DNA of 64,000 bases. Origin: an uncultured Flavobacteriaceae bacterium (lineage in GTDB: Bacteria; Bacteroidota; Bacteroidia; Flavobacteriales; Flavobacteriaceae). Under the pieces are notes generated by a model. It made no database searches. It saw only the letters and a list, made by a program, of their open reading frames with translations, and was not told where the DNA came from. The position numbers and the translations under genes were made by a program. Below are positions 45,292-53,269 of this stretch, piece by piece (the stretch's first letter is position 1; each line of letters opens with the position of its first letter). The stretch covers positions 124,001 through 188,000 of the forward strand of contig CANMFQ010000005.1 in assembly GCA_947497145.1 (NCBI GenBank). Reading direction: 5' to 3'.

Positions 45292-45368
45292 AGTAGCTTT
45301 TGCAATTAATTTCTTTCACTTTTCAACGAATAATTTTAATATTTTAAGAAAATCGGGGTTATTATAGT

Positions 45369-46088
45369 ATGCATTTGAATCGTAAGCAACTTTCTTTTTT
45401 AATTACCTTTTTCTCCATGGGGATTGTGGTGTTGATTTTATTCAACATACACTTGGGTGAGGTTGGTAGTGAAAAAGACGAATATATTGTTGAAATGATG
45501 CTTGCCGAGGAAGATATTGAAGAGCTTTTAAAAGAAATTGACGCCTTGAAATCAGCCCCCATTGAAAGCCATGTAGCCAAAAACGAAACCGCAAAACCAA
45601 GCTACCTTGAGCCTGAGCCCTTAGAAACACTTGAAGAGCTCATAGCAGCAAACGAAACTACCACCGATGACACCTTTAATGATGCACTAGCCGATGCCGG
45701 TTATGAAAACCGAATAAAAGAGCTAAAGAAAAAACGTGCCGAAGCCAAACAAAAACTTATTCAAAAAGAAGCCGAAAAAAAAGAATTCACCAATAATCTG
45801 GCCGACAAAAGAACTTCAATTTCCTATTCTCTAGTAGATCGAAACAGTTATCGGCTACCTCCACCTATTTACACCTGCATACAAGGCGGCAAAGTGGTAA
45901 TAAATATTAAAGTAGATGCCAACGGAAATGTTATTGCAGCTGATTTCAATGAAAAAAGCTCAAGTACTGCAAACGGCTGTTTGGTTGACAATGCCATTAA
46001 TTACGCCTACAAAGCACGGTTCAGCTCTGATTCAAAGCCCGTACAAAAAGGCTCTATCACCTACATTTTTCAAGAAAAAACACGTTAA
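45369..46088 (+). CDS. TonB-like protein (energy transducer-related)
   Basis: The 239-residue protein has one N-terminal membrane anchor (about 8-26), a long acidic and charged region with predicted coiled coil ('ENRIKELKKKRAEAKQKLIQ'), and a C-terminal domain of about 85 residues ('GGKVVINIKVDANGNVIAADF', 'NAINYAYKARFSSDS', 'KGSITYIFQ'). The last part looks like a TonB C-terminal fold, which contacts outer membrane receptors. ExbB/ExbD are not adjacent. Confidence 0.8.
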   Translation: MHLNRKQLSFLITFFSMGIVVLILFNIHLGEVGSEKDEYIVEMMLAEEDIEELLKEIDALKSAPIESHVAKNETAKPSYLEPEPLETLEELIAANETTTDDTFNDALADAGYENRIKELKKKRAEAKQKLIQKEAEKKEFTNNLADKRTSISYSLVDRNSYRLPPPIYTCIQGGKVVINIKVDANGNVIAADFNEKSSSTANGCLVDNAINYAYKARFSSDSKPVQKGSITYIFQEKTR

Positions 46089-46112
46089 CTAGTACGTTCG
46101 TTGTTCAGGCAG

Positions 46113-46751
46113 CTACAAAGACAAGGCAAGCACCTCTTCGAAGATATCTTTTAAAATACTTTGCCCTTTATCTTTATTATACCACATTTGAAGACTTTCC
46201 TTAAACTCTGGTGTTAATTTTCCATGTGCTGCTTTGTAATCTTCTACCAATTTGGTTGCTGCTTTTGATCGAGGACCCCAATCTGCAAACACCTCATAAT
46301 TTTCATCAAAAGCAATCAATTTTGGTATAGACATCCCTCCATTGGTTAAAAAGTGATTCATCAATTCAATATTTTCATCGCGCAGCACAATTTTCAAACT
46401 AATAGCATCATTAAGCGCTGCTATTTTATGAAATACAGGAAGCGCTGGCGAGGCATCACCACACCAACTTTCAGTAAGTACCAGCCAAGTCATTTTTTTC
46501 TTAACACTAGCAATTTTATCACTAACTGCGGCATCAAACTTCAATGTTTTGTCCCATCGCCTCATACGCCGATCATTCAACTGCGTGTAATTAGCTAAAG
46601 CCTCTGTCTGTTCTGGCCCTGTAGACTTTCCTTCTTTCGCCAATTGCGCTACCAAAGCTCTATATTCATCATACGAGATTGCTTTCAACAAGCTTTCTTT
46701 AATGCTATCTTGCACTGTTCTTTCTATCATTTGTTCACCTACTGATTCCAT
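46113..46751 (-). CDS. Thioredoxin-family protein with a single active-site Cys
   Basis: The 212-residue protein has a helical N-terminal part and a thioredoxin-like domain with 'WLVLTESWCGDASPALPVF'. The usual CxxC is 'CGDA' (C97), so it cannot make a normal disulfide there. The cis-Pro site may be 'GMSIPKLIAF'. Such WCGDA proteins are common in Bacteroidota and the role is unknown. No signal peptide, so it is cytoplasmic. Confidence 0.82.
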   Translation of the reverse strand: MESVGEQMIERTVQDSIKESLLKAISYDEYRALVAQLAKEGKSTGPEQTEALANYTQLNDRRMRRWDKTLKFDAAVSDKIASVKKKMTWLVLTESWCGDASPALPVFHKIAALNDAISLKIVLRDENIELMNHFLTNGGMSIPKLIAFDENYEVFADWGPRSKAATKLVEDYKAAHGKLTPEFKESLQMWYNKDKGQSILKDIFEEVLALSL

Positions 46752-46861
46752 ATCTAATTAAATTTATATCAACACAACGATTTATCATCTTGAAAAATTA
46801 CATCCCCTTGGTAGACATAGCTACAAAAAACTTACATATCTTTAATCCTTTTAGATGAAAT

Positions 46862-47425
46862 ATGGATAAACATAGATGTGCATGGTGCAAAGGAGATTCG
46901 CTTTACGAAGCGTATCATGACCTTGAATGGGGTGTTCCCGTAAAAGATGACCATTCTTTTTTTGAGTTTTTAATTCTTGAAACTTTTCAAGCTGGTTTAA
47001 GTTGGATCACCATTTTAAAAAAGCGTGAGCATTTTAGAAAGGCTTTTGATTTTTTTGATTACAACAAAATTGCTACTTACGACCAAGAGAAAAAAGATGC
47101 CCTGTTACAAGATGCGGGTATCGTACGCAACAAGCTAAAAGTGAACGCCACGGTAAGTAATGCCCAAGCATTTATAAAAGTGCAAGAAGAGTTTGGAAGT
47201 TTTAGCAAGTACATATGGAGTTTTGTTGACGGAAAAACAATCAAGAATGAAATTAAAAACCATAAAGATTGCCCTGCAAACACCCCATTATCAGACACCA
47301 TTAGCAAAGACTTAAAAAAAAGAGGATTTAAATTTGTTGGTAGCACCGTTATTTACGCCTTTATGCAGGCTACAGGTATGGTAAATGACCATGAAGTTAA
47401 TTGTTTTAGATATGAAGAAGTATAG
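46862..47425 (+). CDS. tag: DNA-3-methyladenine glycosylase I
   Basis: The 187-residue enzyme removes 3-methyladenine. It has 'HRCAWCKGDSLYEAYHDLEWGVP', 'FQAGLSWITILKKRE' and the late 'FKFVGSTVIYAFMQATGMVNDHEVNCF', with the Cys and His residues of the Tag zinc site. It overlaps the next gene by 14 bases. Confidence 0.94.
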   Translation: MDKHRCAWCKGDSLYEAYHDLEWGVPVKDDHSFFEFLILETFQAGLSWITILKKREHFRKAFDFFDYNKIATYDQEKKDALLQDAGIVRNKLKVNATVSNAQAFIKVQEEFGSFSKYIWSFVDGKTIKNEIKNHKDCPANTPLSDTISKDLKKRGFKFVGSTVIYAFMQATGMVNDHEVNCFRYEEV

Positions 47426-47996
47426 CCTACTACTTATTTTTATGTGTGGCATAACAAGCTTTACAGCTGCGCAATACAAGTACGAACGAGAACATCGAAT
47501 TAGGCAATCGCAATTTCCTCAAAATGCGTTAGCTCCGCTTCAAGAAAAACTACAAGATGCAAAACACATTCGTTTTTATAAAGAAATTGACAGCTCAAAA
47601 ATTCACTATGAGATAAAATTTAAAAAAGATCGTTTGCACTATAATGTAGAATTTCAAGCCGATGGTCAAATTGAATACATTCAGCTATTAGTGAAATCTG
47701 TAGATATTCCCGATGAAACTTTCAAAAACTTCAACACCTACTTAAAGCGAACATTTGCTAAGCACCGCATTCGAAAAATAGAGCAGCGTTATGTAGCGCG
47801 TGATACAGCCACTTTAGAAACCACCATTAAAAACGCTTTTCAAAACCTCATACTGCCCAGCATACGCTATGAGCTTATTGTGACAGGAAAAAAGAGTAAA
47901 ATACATGAGTCCTTCAAAATTCTTTTTGATGCCGAAGGCAGTTTTATTTCCATAAAAAAACTTCTCCCAGCCAATTATGACCACGTCCTATATTAA
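47412..47996 (+). CDS. Secreted protein of unknown function
   Basis: The 194-residue protein begins with a signal peptide ('MKKYSLLLIFMCGITSFTAAQ'). I chose the ATG at 47412 over earlier ones for that reason. The mature part is beta-rich and charged, with 'IHYEIKFKKDRLHYNVEFQADG' and 'KIHESFKILFDAEGSFISIK', which resembles PepSY-like or SIMPL-like beta sheets but matches no family I can name. It overlaps tag by 14 bases and the DUF2490 gene by 20, so it is likely co-transcribed with both. Confidence 0.72.
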   Translation: MKKYSLLLIFMCGITSFTAAQYKYEREHRIRQSQFPQNALAPLQEKLQDAKHIRFYKEIDSSKIHYEIKFKKDRLHYNVEFQADGQIEYIQLLVKSVDIPDETFKNFNTYLKRTFAKHRIRKIEQRYVARDTATLETTIKNAFQNLILPSIRYELIVTGKKSKIHESFKILFDAEGSFISIKKLLPANYDHVLY

Positions 47997-48666
47997 ACAT
48001 ATAAGCTTTTTTTGCGTACTGTTTTGCGGCAACTTTTTGTTGGCACAAGAGCATTTAACGGGCTATTTACAGCCACAAATAGCATTAAATTACAAAGTAA
48101 CGCCTCATTACGGGCATCATTTTTCGGTCATCGAACGCACCTATATTTTTGACGATGAACAAATTGAATTCAAAGCAAAGCAACTAGATATAGCCCATTA
48201 TTCTAAACTAAAAATAAACCATAATCAGAGTTTGTCTTTTGGCATACTGTATCGTTTTCTTAAAACCTTTGACGCTGACCAACATAATGAGCTACGACTC
48301 ACCCAACAGTACAATATCGCCTTTAAACCAAACAACATTCAATTTGCTCATCGTATTCGCTCTGAACAACGCATCAAACCCAACTTAACAACCCATCGTT
48401 TTAGATATCGTTTTGCTGCCAACATGCCTTTACAAGGTGAGCAGCTAGATGTTGGAGAACCTTATTGCACAGGAAGCCTGGAAAGTCTGCTCAGTATTGC
48501 TTCTGGCAAAAAGCCGCAATACGATCAGCGCTTTACAGCAAACTTAGGTTGGCAACTAAATGAAAAAATCAAATGGCAGGCAGGTCTTGAATATCGTTTT
48601 GAAAACTATACCAACACTACAGAACATGTGTTTTTTGTATTGACTTCCTTAATAGTGTCCTTGTAA
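47977..48666 (+). CDS. DUF2490 outer membrane beta-barrel protein
   Basis: The 229-residue protein has a signal peptide ending 'FLLAQ' and alternating amphipathic strands typical of DUF2490 ('NHNQSLSFGILYRFLK', 'ELRLTQQYNIAF', 'FAHRIRSEQRIKP', 'WQAGLEYRFENY'). It ends near a hydrophobic strand, as outer membrane barrels do. No known role. It follows the secreted protein gene with an overlap of 20 bases and overlaps aat (convergent) by 18. Confidence 0.83.
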   Translation: MTTSYIKHISFFCVLFCGNFLLAQEHLTGYLQPQIALNYKVTPHYGHHFSVIERTYIFDDEQIEFKAKQLDIAHYSKLKINHNQSLSFGILYRFLKTFDADQHNELRLTQQYNIAFKPNNIQFAHRIRSEQRIKPNLTTHRFRYRFAANMPLQGEQLDVGEPYCTGSLESLLSIASGKKPQYDQRFTANLGWQLNEKIKWQAGLEYRFENYTNTTEHVFFVLTSLIVSL

Positions 48667-49311
48667 TAATTTAATAAAATCTGCCCTTGGTATTTCTTGG
48701 GCACCCAAACTTTCTAAATGTTTTGTATATACTTGGCAATCAATAAGTTTGTATGCTTTTTGTTGTGCTTCTTCAGCCAATTTAATAAAAGCATATTTTG
48801 ATGCATTACTAACTGTGCTAAACATACTTTCACCACAAAAAACATCACCCAAATCAATACCATATAACCCACCGACCAAGGCATCACCTTGCCAAACCTC
48901 ATAAGAAATAGCATATCCTTTTTGATGCAATTTATGATAGGCCTTTTTCATTTTTTTGGTTATCCAAGTACCTTCCTGATTGGTTCTTTTGATAGCAGCA
49001 CATTGATCTACAACAGTATCAAAACAAGTGTTTTTTGTCAATCGAAACTGATTGCTTTTCATCACTTTTTGCATGCTTTTAGAAACCTTAATATTTTTAG
49101 GAAACAACACCATTCTTGGGTCGGGGCTCCACCAAAGAATTAACGAGTCTTCATTGAACCATGGAAAAATACCGTTCTTATACGCTAACAATAACCTTTT
49201 GGGTGACAAATCTCCTCCTACGGCCAATAGTCCGTCGGCATTGGCGTTTTCTACTGCCGGAAACACTAGCTGCTCTGAAAGATAAAATAATGGATTGTGT
49301 GTATTATTCAT
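48649..49311 (-). CDS. aat: Leucyl/phenylalanyl-tRNA-protein transferase
   Basis: The 220-residue enzyme adds Leu or Phe to the N-terminus of proteins starting with Lys or Arg, marking them for ClpS/ClpAP. It has 'GLLAVGGDLSPKRLLLAYKNGIFPWF', 'WWSPDPRMVLFP', 'GTWITKKMKKAYHKLH', 'YGIDLGDVFCGESMFS' and 'DCQVYTKHLESLGA'. The ATG at 49311 is the start; a TTG two codons earlier is possible. Confidence 0.95.
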   Translation of the reverse strand: MNNTHNPLFYLSEQLVFPAVENANADGLLAVGGDLSPKRLLLAYKNGIFPWFNEDSLILWWSPDPRMVLFPKNIKVSKSMQKVMKSNQFRLTKNTCFDTVVDQCAAIKRTNQEGTWITKKMKKAYHKLHQKGYAISYEVWQGDALVGGLYGIDLGDVFCGESMFSTVSNASKYAFIKLAEEAQQKAYKLIDCQVYTKHLESLGAQEIPRADFIKLLQGHY

Positions 49312-49468
49312 TTTCAAGAAGGTTTTTCTTTAACGCGCTCATTTACTCGTACATGCCAAAAACAATAAAGCAATTACTAATTCTCCAAGCAAAAACTTAC
49401 GTTAACCTGCTTATTTATTACATCTTAAAATTATCAAGTTCTAGTGCATTAAACGAGATAAAATAATA

Positions 49469-49502
49469 AAAACCTATCCCGACAATCATCAGAATAGGTT
49501 TT
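49469..49502 (-). terminator. Terminator after the DUF3127 gene
   Basis: AAAACCTAT and ATAGGTTTT pair around a 16-base loop, 25 bases after the DUF3127 stop codon on the minus strand, with a T-rich tail. The loop is large, so strength is uncertain. Confidence 0.6.
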
Positions 49503-49527
49503 CATAAAACGTTGCTTAGAACAAAAT

Positions 49528-49905
49528 TTAAAAAGGTAAATCGTCGTGCTCTTCTTGATTTACATTGTCTGCTGGAGCAAATGCCTCAACAGGAGGTACC
49601 GGCGGCATACCTTGTGCCGGCTGCTGTGTTTGAACACCTTCAATACGCCAACCCTGAATAGAGTTGAAATATTTCACCTCACCCTGTGGGTTTGTCCATT
49701 CACGACCACGTAAATTAATGCTGATTTTAACTGGCTGCCCAACGTTAAAATTGTTCAACAATTCAGTTTTGTCTTGAACAAATTCAACCATTATATGCTG
49801 TGGGTATTGCTCATCAGTAGTTACAACAACTTCTCTTTTTCTAAATCCGTTGCTACCAAACGTTTGGGTCTCTCCGACCAATTTAATTTTTCCTTCAATT
49901 TCCAT
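49528..49905 (-). CDS. DUF3127 protein with an SSB-like acidic tail
   Basis: The 125-residue protein has a DUF3127 OB-fold-like core ('MEIEGKIKLVGETQTFGSNG', 'FRKREVVVTT', 'QPVKISINLRGREWTNPQGEVKYFNSIQGWRI'), a proline-rich linker and the C-terminus 'EEHDDLPF'. The last five residues are the same as in the SSB encoded at 17281. In SSB this tip recruits replication and repair proteins. A single-stranded DNA role is therefore possible but not shown. Confidence 0.85.
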   Translation of the reverse strand: MEIEGKIKLVGETQTFGSNGFRKREVVVTTDEQYPQHIMVEFVQDKTELLNNFNVGQPVKISINLRGREWTNPQGEVKYFNSIQGWRIEGVQTQQPAQGMPPVPPVEAFAPADNVNQEEHDDLPF

Positions 49906-50170
49906 GACTATGAATTATATGTGTACGAATTAATATAAGCTTTACTACATAAAGCGGGTTTAAAAATAGACTTATTCCTAATACCCACCTAACAAATCTA
50001 AAACAAGTTATTAAAGGTTATACGCAATTGCATTTTTGGCAGAAGATGGAGTGCAGAGAGAAGAGGGAAGATTCATGAACAAGAGACAGAATAATATTGA
50101 AAATCAACACCTATCTGAAACAAACCAATTATTAACTAAAAAAACGGTCAACTATAATCAGGGAAATTCA

Positions 50171-50198
50171 GAGACAGGAGACAAGAGACAGGAGACAA
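50171..50198. repeat. Two tandem copies of a 14-bp purine-rich unit
   Basis: GAGACAGGAGACAA occurs twice in a row, followed by more purine-rich sequence. It lies just before the 30-bp repeats, which are pyrimidine-rich on the same strand. Confidence 0.8.
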
Positions 50199-50220
50199 AA
50201 AAGAGCGAAGAATGTCTTTG

Positions 50221-50340
50221 TTCTCTAATCTCGCAGCGCAGCGGTCTTTGCTCTTGATTCTTGCAGCAAAGCGGTCTTGTTTCTTGATTCTTGCAGCGCA
50301 GCGGTCTTGGCTCTTGGCTCCTGTAGCGCAGCGGTCTTGT
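50221..50340. repeat. Four tandem copies of a 30-bp unit
   Basis: Units start at 50221, 50251, 50281 and 50311. The shared core is GCAGCGCAGCGGTCTTG; the rest is near TTCTTGATTCT. The last three units are the most alike. No spacers separate them. They end 54 bases before the -7 box of the kinase gene. Confidence 0.9.
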
Positions 50341-50394
50341 CCTAATTATTTTTAAAGCTGACCCCTTATCTCATGGGTTTTAGTGCAAATTCTC

Positions 50395-50402
50395 TATCTT
50401 TG
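50395..50402 (+). promoter_or_regulatory. -7 box of the orphan kinase gene
   Basis: TATCTTTG matches TAnnTTTG 18 bases before the ATG at 50421 and downstream of the longest-frame start at 50373. Confidence 0.55.
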
Positions 50403-50420
50403 AAATGCAATAAAATATAT

Positions 50421-51569
50421 ATGAATTTTAGCCCCCAAAAGAAAACTTCCAATATCATTTTTCTCATAGCCGCTTTTGCTATTGTGAGTCTCATCTTATG
50501 GAACACCAATAGCTTCTTCAAAAAATTTAAAGAAGAAGAACGAAACAAAATGGAAATATGGGCTACAGCACAATTGGAGCTTTTAAAGTCTTCAAAAACA
50601 ATGGATTTGGGAGATTTGACCCTAAAAGTTTTTCAAAAAAACTCCTCTACACCAATGATATTGGTAAACAAAGACGGGTCTATAAAAACCAATAATATTG
50701 CTAAAAAACTAGCTAAGGATAGTGTTTATATACAAAAAAAAATACGCCAGTTCCAAAGTGAAAATACCCCTATTTTAATTGATGACCAAGGAGATCATTT
50801 ACAAACCTTATACTACGGAAATTCTGATGTATTAAACAAATTAAAGTACTACCCGCTAGCCTTATTACTTATTATCTTTCTATTTGGAACAGTAATCTTC
50901 TTTTTCTTTAAAACCAACAAAGCATCAGAGCAGAATAAACTTTGGGCAGGTATGGCGAAAGAAACTGCACACCAAATAGGAACGCCACTTTCTTCATTAT
51001 TGGGATGGAATGAACTGCTAAAAGCCGAGCAGATAAACCCTGAAATCACCAAAGAAATTGAAAAAGATATTTCAAGACTGGAAACCATAACAGAGCGTTT
51101 TTCAAAAATTGGCTCACTACCTCAGTTAGATGAGCATGACCTTGTTAAAGAAACCAAAGATGCGTATGATTACTTGAAACGCCGAAGCTCAAAACTAATT
51201 CACTTCACATTTGATTGCGAAGCAGAAACGCTACCTGTACTACTAAATCGTTCTTTGTATAACTGGACTATTGAAAACCTTGTAAAGAATGGCATTGATG
51301 CAATGAAAGGACGTGGAAGCATCGGTATAAAAATTATACCCGACGGAAATATGGTCCATATTTTGGTATCTGATACTGGGCATGGCATTCCAAAAAGTGA
51401 TTACAAAACTATATTTAACCCTGGTTTCACTTCTAAAAAAAGAGGTTGGGGACTGGGACTATCGTTAGTAAAACGAATTGTTGAAGAATACCATAGCGGT
51501 AAAATAAAAGTACTTTCGTCGAGCAAAAAAGGTACTATTATGCAAATCTCATTAAAGGTGATGCGCTAA
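50421..51569 (+). CDS. Orphan sensor histidine kinase
   Basis: The 382-residue protein has two membrane segments (about 11-29 and 143-164) around a periplasmic domain of about 110 residues. The phospho-acceptor is H184 in 'KETAHQIGTPLSSLLGW'. The ATPase domain has 'ENLVKNGIDAMKGRG', 'DTGHGIPKSDYKTIFNPGFTSKKRGWGLGLSL'. No response regulator is encoded nearby. The start is placed at 50421 because the -7 box lies before it. It overlaps the convergent HIT gene by 4 bases. Confidence 0.92.
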   Translation: MNFSPQKKTSNIIFLIAAFAIVSLILWNTNSFFKKFKEEERNKMEIWATAQLELLKSSKTMDLGDLTLKVFQKNSSTPMILVNKDGSIKTNNIAKKLAKDSVYIQKKIRQFQSENTPILIDDQGDHLQTLYYGNSDVLNKLKYYPLALLLIIFLFGTVIFFFFKTNKASEQNKLWAGMAKETAHQIGTPLSSLLGWNELLKAEQINPEITKEIEKDISRLETITERFSKIGSLPQLDEHDLVKETKDAYDYLKRRSSKLIHFTFDCEAETLPVLLNRSLYNWTIENLVKNGIDAMKGRGSIGIKIIPDGNMVHILVSDTGHGIPKSDYKTIFNPGFTSKKRGWGLGLSLVKRIVEEYHSGKIKVLSSSKKGTIMQISLKVMR

Positions 51570-51958
51570 AGCATTTTAGCTCTTATACGAGCTGCAACCG
51601 CTTCAAATGCTGCCTTTTCTAAGGTAACTTTACGTTGAAAAGTAGCGTCACTCATTTCATTTAAAGGAATTAAATGTACATGTGCATGGGGCACTTCTAA
51701 ACCAATAACAGTAACACCAACACGCTTACAATCAATAGCCGCTTCAATAGCCTTACCTACTTTTCTTGCAAAAATCATTAAACCCATATACGTTTCCTCA
51801 TCAAGATCTAATAGCTTGTCAATTTCTTTCTTAGGAATACATAAGGTATGCCCAATAGCATTGGGATTAATATCTAAAAAGGCTAAGAAATTTTCATCCT
51901 CCGCTATTTTATAGCAAGGTATTTCTCCGTTTATAATTTTGGTAAAGATGGTAGCCAC
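51566..51958 (-). CDS. HIT-family nucleotide hydrolase
   Basis: The 130-residue protein has the histidine triad 'HAHVHLIPL' near the C-terminus and the N-terminal 'IFTKIINGEIPCYKIAEDENFLAFLDINP' of the HINT/HinT branch. It hydrolyses adenosine phosphoramidates or related nucleotides. It follows greA on the same strand after 212 bases. Confidence 0.93.
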   Translation of the reverse strand: MATIFTKIINGEIPCYKIAEDENFLAFLDINPNAIGHTLCIPKKEIDKLLDLDEETYMGLMIFARKVGKAIEAAIDCKRVGVTVIGLEVPHAHVHLIPLNEMSDATFQRKVTLEKAAFEAVAARIRAKML

Positions 51959-52170
51959 AATTCTTTTTTTTTTGGAATTAAATTTATTGATGAACTCATC
52001 TTGACTTTTTCATTTAGTTGCAAAAAGTCAATATGCATTCAATACACAAAAATCAAATTAGTTCATAAAACTAGCATATTGATTAAAATACAACGTAATG
52101 AACATCTGGAAGGAAGCACACAAATAACGTGTTTACTTTTGCCTACTAGCCAACCACTATTGTGTCAAAA

Positions 52171-52647
52171 CTAGGCTCTAGAAATCTCTAAAATATCAAA
52201 TTTTAAGGTACCGTTTGGCACTGTTATTTCAGCCACATCACCAACCTTTTTACCCAACAAGCCCTTCCCTATAGGCGAATTCACAGATATTTTACCTGTT
52301 TTTAAATCGGCTTCACTTTCAGCTACTAGGGTATATTTCATTTCCATACCGTTATTCTGATTTCTCAATTTTACGGTAGACAATACTAATACTTTTGATG
52401 TATCTAATTGCGACTCATCAATTACACGCGCATTTGCCAATGTTTCTTCCATTTTAGATATCCGCATTTCAAGCAAGCCCTGCGCCTCCTTTGCAGCATC
52501 GTACTCTGCATTTTCAGACAAATCTCCTTTATCACGTGCTTCAGCTATAGCCTGTGATGCTTTGGGCCGCTCAACATCTCTTAACTGATCTAGTTCTTCC
52601 CTTAATTTTTTTAGTCCTTCAGCGGTATAATAGGATACTTTACTCAT
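52171..52647 (-). CDS. greA: Transcription elongation factor GreA
   Basis: The 158-residue protein has the N-terminal coiled coil with the acidic tip 'RDKGDLSENAEYDAAKEAQG' and the C-terminal globular domain ('ISVNSPIGKGLLGKKVGDVAEI'). It reaches into RNA polymerase to trigger cleavage of backtracked RNA. The ATG at 52647 gives the standard length; the longer frame (52734) starts upstream of the promoter. Confidence 0.96.
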   Translation of the reverse strand: MSKVSYYTAEGLKKLREELDQLRDVERPKASQAIAEARDKGDLSENAEYDAAKEAQGLLEMRISKMEETLANARVIDESQLDTSKVLVLSTVKLRNQNNGMEMKYTLVAESEADLKTGKISVNSPIGKGLLGKKVGDVAEITVPNGTLKFDILEISRA

Positions 52648-52723
52648 AATTTCCTCGTTTAAAAAATAGGAAAATCCCCTATTTAAAACTACTGACTTAT
52701 AGTTTTTTAATGAGGATTTAAGA

Positions 52724-52731
52724 CAAATATA
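52724..52731 (-). promoter_or_regulatory. -7 box of greA
   Basis: On the minus strand TATATTTG matches TAnnTTTG, giving a leader of about 70 bases. It confirms that greA starts at 52647. Confidence 0.55.
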
Positions 52732-52784
52732 CATTTTTTTTGTTCAATTTTGCAGTTCAAATCCAATGAAAAAAATACGATACG

Positions 52785-53225
52785 ATGAAACGAATCTTGG
52801 GCTTAGTGATAGTTATTTTTTTTCTTTCCTGTGATAAAGAGCGAACAAATCGAAATCCGTATTTACAAGAAATAGGATTTCGTTTTGATATCAACCTAAA
52901 CCTGCCCCTATACAGCCCGCTTACCAATGACGGTAGCAGCATTTTTATTGCAAATAGTCAAGTAGGTACCCGTGGTGCATTTGTAACCAACACAGGTTTT
53001 AATATGTATCGTGTTTTTGAGGCAAGTTGCCCCAATCATGCACCTAACGACTGCTCTACAATGACCTTAGACGGCATAGTAGCTACCTGTTCTTGTGATG
53101 ATTACGAGTATAGTACGATAACAGGTCAGCTTTTAAATAACCCTCAAGATGGTACACGCTATTATGATATGCTTGAATATAGAGCCACCTTCGATGGGCA
53201 AAATATCATTATAATCTCAAATTAA
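52785..53225 (+). CDS. Lipoprotein resembling a degenerate Rieske domain
   Basis: The 146-residue protein begins with a lipoprotein signal (C16 in 'FFLSC'). The mature part reads like a Rieske fold: 'FEASCPNHAPNDC' (C82, H85, C90) and 'ATCSCDDYEYSTITGQLL' (C102, C104). In Rieske proteins the motifs are CxH and CxxH; here the first is CxxH and the second has Asp (D105) where His is expected. It may not hold a normal [2Fe-2S] cluster. The assignment is a fold guess. Confidence 0.6.
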   Translation: MKRILGLVIVIFFLSCDKERTNRNPYLQEIGFRFDINLNLPLYSPLTNDGSSIFIANSQVGTRGAFVTNTGFNMYRVFEASCPNHAPNDCSTMTLDGIVATCSCDDYEYSTITGQLLNNPQDGTRYYDMLEYRATFDGQNIIIISN

Positions 53226-53269
53226 CGCAGGTAACAAAACAAGTAAAGCCTTTTTTCTAGTTTTACCTA

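Larger units (their letters stand above)
49906..50420. other. Intergenic region with tandem repeats upstream of the orphan kinase
   Basis: The 515 bases hold two kinds of tandem repeat and the promoter of the kinase gene. A 73-codon open frame at 50036-50257 runs through the repeats and is not a believable gene. Confidence 0.7.

Noticed and set aside
50036-50257. 73-codon open frame upstream of the orphan kinase
   Set aside because: It runs through tandem repeats, has no recognisable domain and a low-complexity translation.
50221-50340. Possible CRISPR array
   Set aside because: The 30-bp units are directly joined with no spacers and are only partly conserved; no cas genes are in the window.
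52648-52734. N-terminal extension of greA by 29 residues
   Set aside because: GreA length is standard from 52647 and the -7 box lies inside the extension.
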